NCBI GenBank assembly: GCA_964036665.1
Contig: OZ038526.1
Coordinates: 6,572,001-6,636,000 of the forward strand
Direction: 5' to 3'
DNA from: Gordius sp. MW1
Lineage: Eukaryota > Nematomorpha > Gordioida > Gordea > Gordiidae
Length of the DNA stretch: 64,000 nt
In this document: one piece after another, positions 23,667 to 34,869 of the stretch
Numbering within the stretch: position 1 is the stretch's first letter
Layout: each line of letters begins with the position of its first letter
Translations under genes and position numbers: made by a program
The notes under the pieces: generated by a model
What the model was told of the DNA's origin: nothing
What the model saw: only the letters and a program-made list of their open reading frames with translations
Database searches by the model: none

Positions 23667-26600
23667 CTTGGGTCTGGGTATGTTTAGTCGACTAAAACCA
23701 AAGGTCGACCAAACAAAACCCAACCCTTTTTACAACATTAGTATAAGCAATTATTTTGCCTACCTTTTGAAATTCCCTTTTGCCCGTTATATATTTGTTG
23801 AGAGCGTTTTTTAAGCCGACTGATTCCCGTTAATTCAGTGACGGGCGAATATTATATAGTAAAAGGAAAAAATGTTAAAGATGATAGTAGTTCGCGCCTT
23901 TAAACAGCATTTCATTTACTAACACTCACTCCTTTCGTGCTCATCACGAATCTATAATCATACTTTGGTCTGTTAGATTTATGCGCGATTGTGCTTGACA
24001 AGGACCCTTGTAAGTAATCACGCCTAAATTTATTTGGTAGCCATTGTAATTAAGGTCAATGAGACCCGTTTTTAAAAAGTAGTATGGAATAGAGGTGTTA
24101 TTAATTACATATTATTCCAGATATAATTTATGCTCACGACTGTGTTTGGTTGTTAAAACAACATTGATTTTTTACCCTTCAAAGAGTTTCGGCCTGGAGG
24201 GGGGGGGGCAGGTATATTTCAACAAATACGGGTTAGGTGCGGGCCTGAATTTTTGCAATTTTAAAAATTTGCCGTAAAGATAAGTAGTTCAATTTATTAT
24301 TAAAACTACCAACCTTTTCAATGGCACACGATCAAATTAAATAATAATTACCTTAGAAACGTCAAATCGCCTTGTTACAATTGGAAGAAGGCCTTACTCC
24401 TATCTCCCACCCGAGGACGCAGTTCTTCTCCTCAAGTATCGGTCGAAACCAATCGGCCCCTCAGCAGCGAGCCCTCAGTGACCCCGCAATCTCCTATACG
24501 AGCCACGACGTTGGAAACGGACAATTTTGCCAGCCATATTACCCACCAAGAAATTAATAGTAACACGATGATTTTTTCTCGATATAGGTTTTAAACTGAT
24601 TAATCAATCATGCGACTTATAATGTAGTTGATTACATCTCAACCCTAAATTTCATGCCCGTGATATAATTATATTGATAACCTATTTATAACCTTTTTTA
24701 TATGAATATTAGGGGGCGGTCTTGTTGAGAATTTAGATGACCCATTTTCCTTCGTGCCTTTTCCATTCGAAACCCTGTCTCCCTACGAGCAAGAGGCAGT
24801 GGTGCCCAGCGCAGAAAATTACAAAGCCTCTCACAGGGCTAAGCAACGAATGGTCTCCGCTGACGAAGAGGACCGCGTTTCAAACACCCGCATTAGAGGT
24901 CTAATCGCAGATTTATCGGATGGGAAGGAGTCAATCTTAACCAATGGATACGGTCTCGTCGATTTCCTAACCCCTTGGTGTTATGGTATGAAGGAGTTAG
25001 GCGACATTTTGAGCCGCGAATTAGTGTCCTGCCTTTACTGGACTCATTCGAAGTTCGCAAAGGAGGATGTTGACGGTTGGAAATCTGAAGTTTTGGCCCT
25101 AGTTGGGGCTCTTGGCAATTTAATCAGTTTCGGACTGAATCTCGAAAACGTGCGGGGTCGTGCTTTGGAAACGAAATACTTGGAGAACGCTCTCCACTCT
25201 GTTCGTGACGTGTTCTCTTCTTTGCTAGGGATAAATGAATCCCTTTGCGATCTTTTAAAATCGGCAGGACAGGATTCTTTTGTAATGGGAATAAGGGAGC
25301 TATGGGTGTATTGGTTGGAAACCTCGTACACAGCCATGTTTAGCTGCATACTAAATTCATCTCACAGTGAAATGGGGGTACCGAAACTTATAATAGCGGC
25401 TGCGCGATCAACCCAATTTTTAAATTATGTGCTGTACGGACCTACCTCAATGATATCAAGACAAGTATCCGAAACGAAATTTGTTTCTAGCCCTACTATC
25501 TACCAAAATATGACTGATCAACTTGGGGATATTTTAACTGTCGACGATGCCAAAACCACCTTAAATCTTGGCACCTTGACACCCCTCTTTTACAACCTCG
25601 AATTTTATCACCTCACCACGAGCCTCCAGACCGCGGTAAATAAATTGTGTAACGACGAGCAAACTACTCGAAATTTCGAGCAGAATTTTAAGACTCTAAT
25701 CGATCAGGTGGATTGTTTAAGCTGGATGTACGCTCGCCTAAGCAATCTCGCATCGGTCCCTCTCAATACTATGTCGGAAATGGGAATTTTGGACATTTTT
25801 ATTTTACTTTTGATTTTGGCCCACAAGCTAATTGCCCAGCATAACTCTTCCATCGTCGGTCCAAAACACGAAATCACTGTGCTGGTGGACACCGTTTTAG
25901 AAGCCATACGAGTCATGTATCTCCAATCCAACGACACCATTGCCTTGTTGCTCCGAACCCCTGAAACTCTCCGAGACCTCATGGGGACGATCGTAGCCCT
26001 GGGGACCTCCTTAGGTTCGACGGAGCAAGTCGACAAATACGAAACGCGAGCTTTGCAGATTTACTTCACGATTTACGCCTACCACTGCACTAGATTGATT
26101 CTAAACCCTAAGAAGTAGGAATATTTTGCGGCGCCTATGTTAAGTGTCTTACTGCTATAAAAACGTTGTTTGCCGTTGAAATATTAGCTTTTCGCGAAAA
26201 ATTTATTATTTATTTTTAAATTTTTTGGATAACTCTGCAAAAATACGATATTAAGTTTATAAGGTATACCTAGAATCTTGCACGGGTGGCCCGAGGCCCT
26301 ACGAGGCCAATTTGGCTGAAAATAATAAAGCATTTGGGCCTCGAACTCAGGCTTGATGGGCCACATCGATCAGAGACTCGAGTCCACCCTGATGCAATTT
26401 CTAGCCACCATTTAAAATGTTTTTTAAATACATTTAACTATTTTTTAAAGAAGTAGAGCCCTCCTAAAGGATACATTATTTACTTTAAAACACCAGCCCT
26501 TCTTCCCCGGTTTTTTACATTTTTTGTCACAATTTTATGATTTTGTCTTCATTTTTATCAAATATGGATTTACAATATTGATATAAAGCTATCAAAATTT

Positions 26601-29600
26601 AAAAGCCTCGTATCGGACTCGGATAAATTTAAAATAATATATCAATTTTTCAGAGCTTTTGATACAGTTATTATTCATTCCTTATAAATTGTAAAATAAC
26701 TTAGAATAATATGTCTTTGGTTGAGCAGCCTACCTAGTCTATGATATTATTACAGCTCGCCTCCCAACCCCACTCCTGCTTACAAAACCCTCCTAGCCTT
26801 AATGAACCCCGACACCTCGACCTTCCCACATTCTGTTACGAACGACGGTAAACTTAATTTGTCACAAAAGGCGACCCTTTTGGTCCTGTCCTTGGGTGAC
26901 AATTTTGACTGCTGTCTCCGACCACTTTTCGAGAAGGGCAAGCCCGACCTTGCCCAAAATCTGTTTTGGTCCACCCTGACTCACGCTACCTTTAATGACC
27001 GCCGGCAAGCCTTCATTCAACGTTACATCAAAAGACTGGCCATCGGTACGCTTAATTTTTCCTCTCACATTTTGTTCAGATTTAGTAGCACATGTACGTA
27101 AAATATTTGATTAACTTTTTATAAAGGTGTCGCTGAATTGGAACCTAACACCGCCCTAAATAGCGACACCAGTCGCCTTATTGCTTACATCAAGCGTGTT
27201 CACATCCCCCCTAAAGCACCTTCTAACACGTCTCTAGTCCCGTCTGCACCAGCCATCCACGAATGTTTGAAGGAGGAAATAGAATTGCTGAAATTGACCT
27301 CCTGCAATCAGATCTTTGCCCCTGCCCCAGCGTTTTGTAACCAATGTGGTAATTACATAATTTGTAGGCGCATTTATGAGTTAAAATGGTATTCTTTGCT
27401 TTAAATAGCTTTGGCGATCAAAAATTACTTGACAAACGAATTTTGCACCATTTTTTTTGCCCCCAACAACAATCTTCCTGAAACTTGAAATGTATAAATC
27501 ATTTTTGAAAGTTTTTTGTAGGGTTTTGTTGGCCGTCAATTATTTTTAGGGCAACGCAAAATAATTATATGATGATTATATATTGATTTGAGTGTCATAA
27601 TATTATATCCCTAACATTTTCATAAATTAATCGGTCTTCACTATTCACTTAAACACTTAAACCCATCTATTCATCTATATAGTGATTACGATGGTGCTCG
27701 TCCTCGCACTCGACAAAGTGTGTGCTGGTAAGATGGAGTCGCCAGGAACTGAGAAAACGTGGGATATCAGTGTAAACTTTTTCAAAGTAAGTCAGATTAA
27801 ATACTGTTTGATCAATATTTACAGACAACTGAATCTACCCCCTTTTATATGATCTGTTTTCTAAATTTAGTGGACCACCAAACAACTGAATCGCCAGGCT
27901 ACGACCCTCCAAAGTCCCACAAAACCCCTTCCTAGCCCTCTAAAAACCGGCCGTCCTTTTTGGCTCATCTTAAAGCTCGTTGAAGCTTGGTTGAACCTTT
28001 TAAAAAATCAATTTCGACTTCCTCCTCCCAATAACGCCTTTTCACCAAACCTGCACTTAAAGTAATGATTTTACACTTTAATATTGGGGATAACGTATGG
28101 TAGATTAGCTTAATAGTTTTTTTGACCGCTCTACAATTATAGTTTTGATGTAGAAAAATTAAAAATGGCGTTGAATAGCGTTTTCAAGTAGTGTTGGTTT
28201 CATTTAATTTGTCCTTATTTTTGTCGTCACTAGTTTATTAATCATATTATATCGACTAAAGGAGAAGTTATGCGAACGCGATTATTTTAGTTTTCGCTTA
28301 TTTTACTTCGCTCTAGCGACTCCTCGAAAGAACCGGCTTCTCCGCGCACACTTGTGATGGCCCTTTTGGAATTGTACGTGTGCTTAGATAAGTTCAGCAA
28401 AGATTCGCTCCAACACGAAAATTCGGAGCAATTACTAAACCTTAATGTAAATATTGTGAGCATTTTTCCAAAGTTATACACGATATTTTAACAATGCTAA
28501 ATTAACAAAATCTTTATAAGTTGAGTAAGTTGACGGCAATATATATTTTTCGAAGTTAGATAATAATTAGTAAAATTTACTCTTTTATAAACACACAAAA
28601 CGTTTTTACAAAATAAAAAGGGTGCCATACAAAATCAAATATACGATTGCCTATCGACGTGGGCATCTCAATCCCATCCTAGAGGTGGTCATTCAATGCG
28701 GCACACTCCCTTGGCCCTGATATTGGGTAGCCTTGTAACTATGGCTCAGCAAGAGGTCAATCGAAAACACACCATTTGCATCGAACCCAACCCTGAAAAT
28801 TCCGTAACTTGCGTTCTCAACTTGTTTAGCCTATTCTTGCCTCTCACCCTACCCATGTCCCACGATCAAAACTTCAAAGTAATTACCAGCATAACGTTGT
28901 GAAAATTTTTTGAATCGCACATGATCATAAAGTTAGATTTGTACCTTTTTGACTAGGCCAAAGGTGTTTAATGAACTTGAATTAAATCTTGCTATACCTT
29001 TACCATAACCTTCTTACTATCGAATTTTTAAGTGTTAAAATTGTTTATATAATTAGCCCAAAGATATGTCGAAAATCAAAGAAAAAGTTTTATCGATGCG
29101 AAAAACATGGAGTTCAGCTTTGTCCACGATAACTAAACCATTGGTCGATTTATTCGTCACTCTTTTTTGGGGTAAATTTCCTCTAATTGAAAGCTATCCC
29201 AAAAATCTTTTTAAAATAATAAAAAAACTAAGAAAAGTAGTTATGTTTTTTGTTAACATTTAATCTTACTTCTGAATTTTTAGCATAACCTACAACTTTA
29301 TTATAATTTAAACTTCACGTTAAGTTTACAAATGAAGTTTGCTAATTAATTAAATCACGATTATTGTTTACACCATTTCTCGCGTCAAGATTTATAATGA
29401 ATAGAGGTCTAAAGGTGAAAAGGGCGACCTCAAGTCTGGGGTAATTATCTAATGTAAAAAGATAGGGATAAGTTAATTTTGTGTATAATTTAAGAAGTAA
29501 ATGTGGTAGGATAAAAAAAATTGTAAATACATTCCTCTCCCCTTTATTTACGAATTAAATCTATTAAATAAAATTTTTACCTATTAATTTGCAAGTTATT

Positions 29601-32600
29601 GACTTTTTAAAAACGCTAAAATCGCTGTTTTTGCCAACTTTGACGTCGAATATTTAAAAAACTTGACGTATAGGGGAAAAACATATTTGTGTTCACCGTG
29701 AAAAACTCTTCAGGATCTGCAAACAGTTTGCTGGTTGATTTTTCTTGTTGAACCGTGTGATAGTTAAAAAAGACATATTTTGTGAAGTTGAATAAAATAA
29801 AGTTTGTCCCAAGAATTCTTCACGTTGAAAATCGTTTTATGTGATTTTACTGGTATTTTTCTCACGGTTAGGGAGTAACGGGGACAAGCGCGTGGTGGTC
29901 GACCTCTTTGCCCAGCTTTGTGACGTGTCCGCAAGCCTGAGTGGCGATTTGGTCCAGGGTTTAATAGCGACCCATTCGGCCTTAGTGGATAAGCCTGATT
30001 GGGAAGAAGCTTTTGATGACCCGCTCCAGGCCGGAGCCATCATCGATTGGCTCTTGGCTTTCAAACGCGTTTTTACGCTCTTGAATAAGCTCATCGAATA
30101 TCCCAGCTTAAAAGCGGCTTTCCTTCACCCGCAAGATAGCAAGGCATCTTCACACGGATCTCAGTGAGCTTGTATTTTTCTCTCATTGCACGATGCAATG
30201 TGTTACTGAGATTTTTATATTCTTGGAATCACATTTGCAAAGTTGAGTCCTCTATTAATAATGGTTTGGTATTCAGTGTTTATAGAATTTACCTATGTTC
30301 TATATAACATCGATTTTGATGAACCTAGCTGAGGGCGTTTCATCATCTCGATATGTAAATTTTTGAAGAAAAATTTCTTGTTTGTTTAAAATAAAACTGG
30401 TAGGCGAAAACTCACGTTTTAGGATTATTGTGATCACACATTTTAATTGTAAATTTTCGAGGTACTAAAGGTTGAATAGTTTTATCTTATTTGATTTTTA
30501 AACACATATTAGTAAAATGTGGTATAATGATTATTTCTATCATTACTAAGTGCCGAGCTTATTCGACACCTCATTTCAAACGGCCCCATTTATATCGCCA
30601 TTACATTCATTCGTTATATGTTTTTTTTTCAAATCAATAAATTGCCTCAACTTTTTAAACTATTCAGTGTAGCCATTTCAGTAAATTCAACCTCATATCA
30701 TTAATCTTAGCGCGCCCAAGCATGGCACTCCCGGTCAAGCCTTAGTTTCCCCCTACCTTCGTCAAGTTCTAGAAATCCTCTACAATCCCCGCATCCGAGA
30801 ACCCGTCATTTATCGTTCGACCGAATTAGCGGAAAGCTGTCGCCGAACCAAGCACCCCCTTCTAGACTCGCTGGACCGTGAGGCTTACCACTTCTTGACC
30901 ACCCTCTTAGATCCTTTTGTCGCCCTGAATCCGCCCCAATTAAACAACCCAACTTTTAGCCGGTCGACCCTTAGACAGGTCTGTGTGTGTTCATGTTTTT
31001 TAAGGTGTACTCGGATTTTAGAGCTGCTTGATTGGTAACTTAATCATAGTACATTTGAGAATGTATTATTATTTATTAAGAGATTAGAATCTGAGGCCTG
31101 GACTTTCTCCTGTTTTGACCCATGCCATATTGTTATCTATCTTAAAAAGGACGAGCTAAGGTTAATAATCGTGACTTTATTGCAGACGTTTTGAGTTGAT
31201 GCGCTGCTGGAAATATTGACTGACATGGTTGAGAAAGCCTAATTACGGGTGATTGGGTGTACAGAATACTTCTACTATATATGATCTAAATATCACAGAG
31301 CTTTGCGAATACGATGGGTTTAATTACAAATATTTTTTCATTTAAGTATGATATTATAATTTTTAAATTACTTGTAAATATCACTCACAATTTTTATCTA
31401 AATTATATTATGGCCATGCATACCTAAATTTTGGAAATGCAAACCTCTTTCTATCAAACCTTTAAATAACCAATATACAAAAAAGTGATTTTAGTTATTA
31501 TTGAAATTGATCATTTGCTTGCTCTAGAATCTTGCTATTGACAATTAAAGAATTTGCAGTCAATGCTTTATAAATTTACTCTAACAAGCTAATTTATTTT
31601 TTTATATAGACCCGACTTACCGTTGATAATTTCTTCCAGAGGAGTTAAGGAATACGCTTTGCGTTGGTCTTAATTTGCAAAATTATTATTTAAAGTTCAC
31701 GACTACTAAATATATATAAAAAAAATATATGATTGATTTTAATAATCGCATAGATCGCCAACGCCCTGCCTGGTCCTCAAGATCTTCAACTCATCGCCAA
31801 AACGTACACACTCTTGCCTTCGCAAGTTAAAAAGCGATTGACCGCCAACAACCTGGACGAAAGTTACACCAAACTCAAGCACAGCCTAGCGGCCATGGGT
31901 TCACTCACCACCAACGACATCACCTTTGCTAACCTTAAATAGTTAGTTTGGCGTCTCTCTTTCCCATCATTCTATTGCAAATATTTCATTATTACTTATA
32001 ATTCTTATAACAAGGCATCCTTTTTCTATTTTGTGTTGTCAAGGTTAATACACTAAAAATTTGATATTAGTTGTATAGAGTTTTATATCTTTTGTTTGAG
32101 TTAAATGCAAAATTTTATAGGTTAAATTACTGATTTGAACGTTTATATAATATATTGTGCACTCTGATTATAGTACGATTGAAAATGATCAGCCGCGCGT
32201 CTTTCTAGACGTACTCGACGTCTCCTATTCTGTGATATCTAAAACAACCCCGTTGCAAGCCATCGAAACAATTGGCGCTTGCTTGGAATTTTTAAAAGAC
32301 ATCCTCATATGTGGTAGGTTATGGCGCGTGAAAGTCAAAATATATTGTTATTTTTTAAACTTTGTTAAAATTTATATTGACTGCCGCTGGCTGTTTTTAA
32401 ATTTTAACGGTTTATATAGTGTATACAAAATTGATTCTAGATATGTCCCTACCCGCGACCCCTAGCCATAGAACCCTGAGATATGGTGTACCAAAATTTA
32501 AGGCTCAAATATACTGGGGCAAACCGGGTCTAAAGCACCCTTTGGTTTCGATGAAAATTTTTCTCATGGTAATTAAGTTATTTAATCATAGATCATTTGA

Positions 32601-33400
32601 TGTATTTTGCCTAAATTAGCGGTGTTTGCGCGTCTCTTCAAACTTTATCATTTATCCTATGATTGATTTTCTCGTTTTGCTTATGCTTTTGCTGGTTTCT
32701 ATTTAAATTTGCTTAACTCATACCTTTCAGTTGAATTGGGTTTAGATTATACTGGTTAACTTTTTTGAATGCAATTTTAATAAACGGAAAAGTTATGTTA
32801 GAATAAATAATCGAAATTTGAACATGTAAATAGTATAAAACAACATAATTTTTGTGATATAAAAACTAAAAGATTTGAAAATCTATTTTTTAATTTAAAT
32901 TATTGACATAACCGCAATCTATTTGTGTTATAGGAACTTACAACGAGCACTGATTTCAAAGTCAAAAATTTAGCTACCCAGTTATTGGAGGACGTAAACT
33001 CGTTCATCACATTTTTGAACAAAGATGTCCCCACTACACCTCTTAGTAAATTAGCCTTTAGAATATGGATTTGATGATAAATTAGCAGTTATAAATCAAT
33101 TTTGTTTTATTTTGAATTCATCCTAAATTTTATAATTTCGCTGGAAAAAATTAATTAAATTACCGGGATTAGTAATTTTTTTATCGCTAAAATGGGCTTT
33201 ATATATATTTTGGAGTTAGATCTTGTTGATTATTCATTTACCTTAAAAACATAAATTTTTACTGTGTACGATTAGAAAAAGATAGCGATAAAGATTATTT
33301 GGAAATCGTGAAGGAATACAAACCCGACTCTCTAGACCATCAATTCGAAAGACGTGCTATGTTTATTACTATCGATAATCGTGTCATAAATGAATCTTAA
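21602..33400 (+). CDS. VIRMA: Virilizer/VIRMA homologue, m6A methyltransferase-complex scaffold, 21 exons
   Basis: Virilizer/VIRMA scaffolds the nuclear METTL3-METTL14-WTAP complex that methylates adenosines in mRNA. Exons: 21602-21676, 21715-21827, 21867-21953, 21997-22178, 23227-23452, 24423-24559, 24713-26114, 26756-27045, 27127-27348, 27683-27786, 27871-28061, 28317-28446, 28621-28878, 29057-29171, 29872-30163, 30711-30978, 31754-31941, 32174-32313, 32441-32568, 32934-33045, 33276-33400. All phases agree, and the total is 4785 nt (1594 residues). The N-terminal domain is diagnostic: VVKFFQPVIIQEIRIIPLG, KFDLEFYVNNIKN, LNYEHNINI and TDMLVIKGCYTSITIAIYG. Later landmarks are a FLPLTLPM block, then RKTWSSALSTI and LFAQLCDVS. 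Residues about 150-275 are S/T/P-rich, and the rest looks like helical solenoid. The product is shorter than human (~1800); the basic RGG-rich tail is absent. The starts of exons 6 and 13 are the least certain. Confidence 0.9.
22179..23226 (+). other. VIRMA intron 4
   Basis: This 1048-bp intron lies between exons 4 and 5. A 70-codon frame at 22853-23065 is open but has no usable junctions into the VIRMA frame and no recognisable domain. No transposon was recognised. Confidence 0.5.
23537..23736. mobile_element. MITE (GTTGTAAAAA family), expanded by homopolymer tracts
   Basis: The right half ends gtttagtcgactaaaacc...caaacaaaacccaaccc and ttacaac, matching the element at 1997. The left end is weaker: TAGT then gttgcataagcttagccagc. 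Between them are long G and C tracts, including 30 consecutive C at 23635-23664. It lies in VIRMA intron 5. Confidence 0.4.
24713..26114 (+). CDS. VIRMA: VIRMA exon 7, the largest coding exon (1402 nt)
   Basis: This exon starts after gaatattag and ends at a phase-2 donor, CTAAGAA|GTAGGA. The first in-frame stop (26116-26118) overlaps that donor and is removed by splicing. The exon begins with an acidic segment (ENLDDPFSFVPFPFETLSPY) followed by a long run of predicted amphipathic helices, the start of the solenoid body. An intronless reading would wrongly give a free-standing 454-residue protein. Confidence 0.85.
26115..26755 (+). other. VIRMA intron 7 with GGCCC-rich patch
   Basis: The intron contains a GC-rich patch at 26280-26400 with gggtggcccgaggccctacg and gggcctcgaactcagg motifs. 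This resembles the other GGGTCGG-type clusters and may be a decayed transposon end. No exon was seen. Confidence 0.35.
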
Positions 33401-33535
33401 TGTTTAATCATGTAATACTAACTTTCTTATTTATTTAGTAAAATCATGTAATATATTTAATTGTGCCTCATAGCTACGTTGGTTAAAAAAGTTAGAAAAA
33501 TCTATATAAAATGAAAGATTATGAAGTTAAAGTTA

Positions 33536-33541
33536 AATAAA
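33536..33541 (+). terminator. Candidate VIRMA poly(A) signal
   Basis: AATAAA lies 136 nt after the proposed VIRMA stop codon. The position is plausible for a 3' end, but the hexamer is common by chance in AT-rich DNA. Confidence 0.4.
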
Positions 33542-34869
33542 TTATTTGTTTATGAATATGCTCCGAATCTATGCGCTTTTTGGATCAAATATTTTATAAA
33601 TTATTAGCCAAATGAGTTGCTATTTTAATTCAAAATTTTATATATAATATGGGTCCTATATACTTTAATTAACATCATAATTACCAGTTTATTAATTACT
33701 TGGCATATATATTATTAATTGTATATTAATTAATATATTGTTTATTAAATTTGTTTTGAATGAATTATAATATTTATTCTAAACTATAAAGGAAATATTA
33801 TAGCTCAACGTGAATTCGATGTGAAGTTTCAAGTGATCATATATAGGAATGGCTTAAATAGCAGATTCAAAAATGATCTAATAAAGTCTTCAAGGACCAA
33901 TGTTTTAAAAGACAGGCCTTAGAAATTTTAATTAGGTTAAATTTACGAAATAGGTTTTAATACGAAATTTATATGAGCTAGCTGTCTTAAAAACAGATTT
34001 CCTCTTTCTACCTGTCAAAATTCGATTACTTAGCGCATAAAGCTTAGTTTTTTTTTCTAAGTTTAAATGTTCGATTTCATGAGAAGTTTGAAAATGATGG
34101 AAAGGGGGACAAAATAATAATTTTGTAAATGTAGGGATTTTGAGTCCTTCCTTCCCACTGCTGCCGCCCGTGTAAGATATTTGTGCAATATTGCGGTTAA
34201 GGCAAAACCTCGTTTGTTTTAAAGGCGAAAAAACAAAGTACTACTCTAGATTTAGTTTTGGGAAATCAGTGTTTTTGAAAAAATGTCTAAACCATCGTAA
34301 ATTTAAATTTGTCTAAAACTGAACCAATACATAAATAAAATGTATCTACCCGAAATATCGCGTTCCATTTCCCTCTACCTACGCCATCAATCCAAACCCA
34401 CCGATTTTATACAACAATATTCTTATAAACGAATCGACAATTCTCAATGTATCTAAATATGTTTTGTCTATTATGAATATTACACATAATCATTTATTCA
34501 ATCATAATTTGATACATATCAATTTTGAGTATCTATAACAAGTTCTGGGCACCTTCTGTATCACTAATTTTATTGGAAAAAATGTTTGGTTTAAGGTATG
34601 ATATTTGGTAAAAATCTGAGAAGGCAATTTCAAAAATTATCAAGGCTTTAAAATAATACGAAGGAAAGTAATCACGTGTTACACAGTGTACATTAAAGTG
34701 TAATCTAGGGTAAGAGCTCAAAATAAATAAGAGGTAAAATGTCTACAATTGTCATTTGCTAGGGATACAAAAATTAACAATAACGAATATAATAAAATAA
34801 TTAATATTATTGAGATGAGTATTTAAGACTTAATGAATATGAATAGGTATTTAGAGGCCGAATGGGTTT
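33542..34869. other. Tail-to-tail intergenic region between VIRMA and ACOT9
   Basis: This AT-rich spacer lies between the two convergent genes. A short plus-strand frame at 34341-34457 (MYLPEISRSISLYLRHQSKP..., 38 codons) looks coding-like in composition. It has no acceptor in front that would join it to VIRMA, so it is left unassigned. No other feature was seen. Confidence 0.4.

Noticed and set aside
23175-23687. 170-residue ORF running through the poly-C tract
   Set aside because: Only 23227-23452 is the VIRMA exon; the rest is intron and homopolymer translated as poly-Pro.
24754-26118. A free-standing 454-residue protein
   Set aside because: The frame has no ATG at its start and joins in phase to exons on both sides; it is exon 7 of VIRMA, and its stop is spliced out.
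31612-31650. Micro-exon TRLTVDNFFQR in VIRMA intron 16
   Set aside because: It has an acceptor but a poor donor, and including it breaks the phase between exons 16 and 17, which join directly in phase 0.
32441-33400. Resemblance of LTTSTDFKVK to the C-terminus of FANCI
   Set aside because: A short match only. The N-terminal VIRMA domain and the FLPLTLPM and RKTWSSALSTI blocks in the same phase-consistent transcript identify the gene as VIRMA.
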